DNA from: Oligoflexia bacterium
GTDB taxonomy: Bacteria; Bdellovibrionota; Bdellovibrionia; JABDDW01
DNA: 51,582 nucleotides
Direction of reading: 5' to 3'
Assembly (NCBI GenBank): GCA_020847095.1
Contig: JADLCR010000033.1
Span: 1-51,582, forward strand
In this document: positions 49,995-51,582 of the stretch, in pieces
How the letters are laid out: each line of letters opens with the position of its first letter
How positions within the stretch are numbered: position 1 is the first letter of the stretch
The notes under the pieces: generated by a model
What the model was told of the DNA's origin: nothing
Database searches by the model: none
The model's input: the letters and a program-made list of their open reading frames with translations, nothing else
Translations under genes and position numbers: made by a program

Positions 49995-51582
49995 AGCACC
50001 TGTTACTTCTGATTGTCTTGTTCGTTTGTATTGAAGCTGCTGCTCAGCAACCAGTGCGCAATCAGACTCCAACCGAAGATGAATTGTTGAATTTTGATAA
50101 TGTCGAAGGAGGCGAAGATGCCCCAACGGCAGCTCCTCCTCCGAATGTTGCTGAACCTGAAACCCCGTCTCCAAGTGAAACAGCATCAGAATCCCCACCG
50201 CCGCCCGAATCAGCAGAAGCTCCGCCTTCAGGGGCAGGCGAACTTTCTGCCGGAAGCGAAGTAGGGGCCGGTGGCGGTGAGGGGGTTAATGACGCAGATC
50301 AACGGTTTGAAGCTCGCTTGGCTCGTATTTATCAAAAGTATAACAGCTCCGAAATTTCTGACGATGAGTGGGCCAAGATCGCCGGTGATCGATCGGCGGA
50401 AACATATACTCTCCAAGAGGGAGATACGCTTTGGGATATTTCGACCAAATTTTTTGGTAACGGGTTTTATTGGCCGAAGGTTTGGCAGTTGAATGACACG
50501 ATCACCAATCCTCACAATGTCAAGGTCGCCGATACGCTAAGATTTTCGCCTGGTTCGGTGACATCACCTCCACAACTTGAGGTGGATCAAAATGATCCAG
50601 AAATCGAAGCTCCTCCGACCGCTGCAGCTCCAGATGAAACCAAAACCGCTTCGCAAATTGTCATTCCAAGGGGAAAGCAATCGCGACCTGTTTTGCAGAC
50701 GATCCCTCCAAGCTTTCCCGGCTGGCAGCAAGAATCGGGTGATTACAATCAAAATGGCTTTTCGAAATCCATCGTCAATCGCTATCAATTGTCCGCTGTG
50801 CCCCAAAGCGCCTTAGCTTCACTGATTCTTGAGCGGCCATGGGAATCTCAAGGAGAGGTTGTTGAAATGGAAGGCGGGCTGGGAGTTGCCTCTAATTATC
50901 AAATGATTATTGTCGAAATTCCCCAGGGGGCATCACCGGGGGCCATCTACACCGTCTATTCAATAAATGACGAAATTGAAGATCCAGTGACCGATGATGA
51001 CGTTGGGGTTGAAATTTACACAAGAGCCGAAATCGAAATCAATGAATCTATTGAAGGTTCGCCAAACAGCTATCGCGCTTTGGTGAAAAAAGCTGTCTTG
51101 CCAGTAAGAATCGGCGATCAGCTCGTGGTGGGAAATCAAATTGCTCGCATCGAGCATGACACAAATGGCGCTCAAAGCTCAGTGTCGGCTCGCATCGTCA
51201 ATGCCGAACATGGAAATCGAAAAAATCTAATTCTCCACTCGGTCGTATTTCTAAACAAGGGATCCGCCGATGGATTGACAGTGGGAAGCTTATTGCCGGT
51301 CATTAAGAATGTGCAACTTCGCAACTCGGACTCAAGAATCAAGTTTGACTCTAAACCCATTGGCTTGCTGAAAGTGGCCCATGTGAGTGAGCGCGTTTCG
51401 ACGGCAGTGGTAGTTGAAGAAAAAGATCCCATTATTCCTGGTGATGAAACAGCCTTGATTGCCACTTCTGGAGACCAGGAACCTATGCCGACTGATACGA
51501 GCATGGACAGCAATGCTCCTTCCGAAATACCTTCGGAATCGTCCGAGCCTCCAGCGCCTTCGGATGTGGCTCCATCAGAAGA
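49991..51582 (+). CDS. Exported LysM-domain protein (C-terminus outside window)
   Basis: The frame runs from the ATG at 49991 to the window edge (530 codons). A signal peptide (about 1-18) is followed by a low-complexity acidic Pro/Ala/Glu region (about 30-100). One LysM domain (about 136-185: TYTLQEGDTLWDISTKFFG, then WPKVWQLND and VADTLRF) should bind peptidoglycan. The remaining part is a beta-rich region and a Pro/Ser-rich tail that continues past the edge. It is coupled to the CpoB-like lipoprotein gene by an ATGA overlap, suggesting a joint cell-envelope role. Confidence 0.85.
   Translation, partial: MKHLLLLIVLFVCIEAAAQQPVRNQTPTEDELLNFDNVEGGEDAPTAAPPPNVAEPETPSPSETASESPPPPESAEAPPSGAGELSAGSEVGAGGGEGVNDADQRFEARLARIYQKYNSSEISDDEWAKIAGDRSAETYTLQEGDTLWDISTKFFGNGFYWPKVWQLNDTITNPHNVKVADTLRFSPGSVTSPPQLEVDQNDPEIEAPPTAAAPDETKTASQIVIPRGKQSRPVLQTIPPSFPGWQQESGDYNQNGFSKSIVNRYQLSAVPQSALASLILERPWESQGEVVEMEGGLGVASNYQMIIVEIPQGASPGAIYTVYSINDEIEDPVTDDDVGVEIYTRAEIEINESIEGSPNSYRALVKKAVLPVRIGDQLVVGNQIARIEHDTNGAQSSVSARIVNAEHGNRKNLILHSVVFLNKGSADGLTVGSLLPVIKNVQLRNSDSRIKFDSKPIGLLKVAHVSERVSTAVVVEEKDPIIPGDETALIATSGDQEPMPTDTSMDSNAPSEIPSESSEPPAPSDVAPSE

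Overview
The window looks like chromosomal DNA of a Gram-negative bacterium, most probably of the Bdellovibrionota (Bdellovibrio-like) lineage. It encodes outer-membrane machinery (LpxC, a TamA/TamB pair, several beta-barrel proteins and lipoproteins), RuvABC, EF-P, alanine dehydrogenase and a ParA ATPase. Exported proteins of unknown function and TPR or LysM proteins are unusually frequent. The lineage is an inference from gene style; no rRNA is present to confirm it.

Layout. 1-7.5 kb is accessory: an exported protein cut by the window edge, a GNAT-like acyltransferase paired with a heme-oxygenase-like diiron enzyme, unknown exported proteins, and a RAYT (REP-associated) transposase enclosed by inverted REP-like repeats. 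7.6-14.6 kb is a tightly packed metabolic cluster: 2-hydroxyacid dehydrogenase, ThDP enzyme, Gfo/Idh/MocA oxidoreductase, phosphoesterase, ATP-grasp ligase, methyltransferase, and a convergent epimerase. Its product is not recognised. 14.7-17.6 kb is a translationally coupled trio: SDR, acetoacetate-decarboxylase-like protein and FAD oxidoreductase.

17.6-18.8 kb is a gene-poor junction with two small ORFs outside ordinary annotation, short direct repeats, a palindrome-rich element, a terminator and a tRNA-like 3' fragment. A 63-bp sequence here (18386-18448) is repeated perfectly at 30576-30638. It begins with the last 17 nt of the tRNA-His gene at 30889-30965. The roughly 12 kb between the copies holds an Na+/H+ antiporter with an NhaR-like regulator, a TPR/LysM-barrel-lipoprotein operon, and a trehalose module (GH15 hydrolase, membrane-anchored HAMP-OtsA, OtsB, MarR, GAF protein). 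It reads like an osmotic/ion-stress island next to a tRNA gene, although no integrase gene is visible.

31-47.8 kb is core-like. A TPR protein, TamB and TamA form a coupled minus-strand operon, followed by efp and a TPR protein. ruvC-ruvA-ruvB, lpxC, ald, secreted proteins and a short ComEC-like membrane protein come next. 47.8-51.6 kb starts with an intergenic region carrying four DnaA-box-like 9-mers. It continues with an orphan ParA, a 75-aa partner gene, a coiled-coil/TPR lipoprotein and a long LysM protein that runs off the window.
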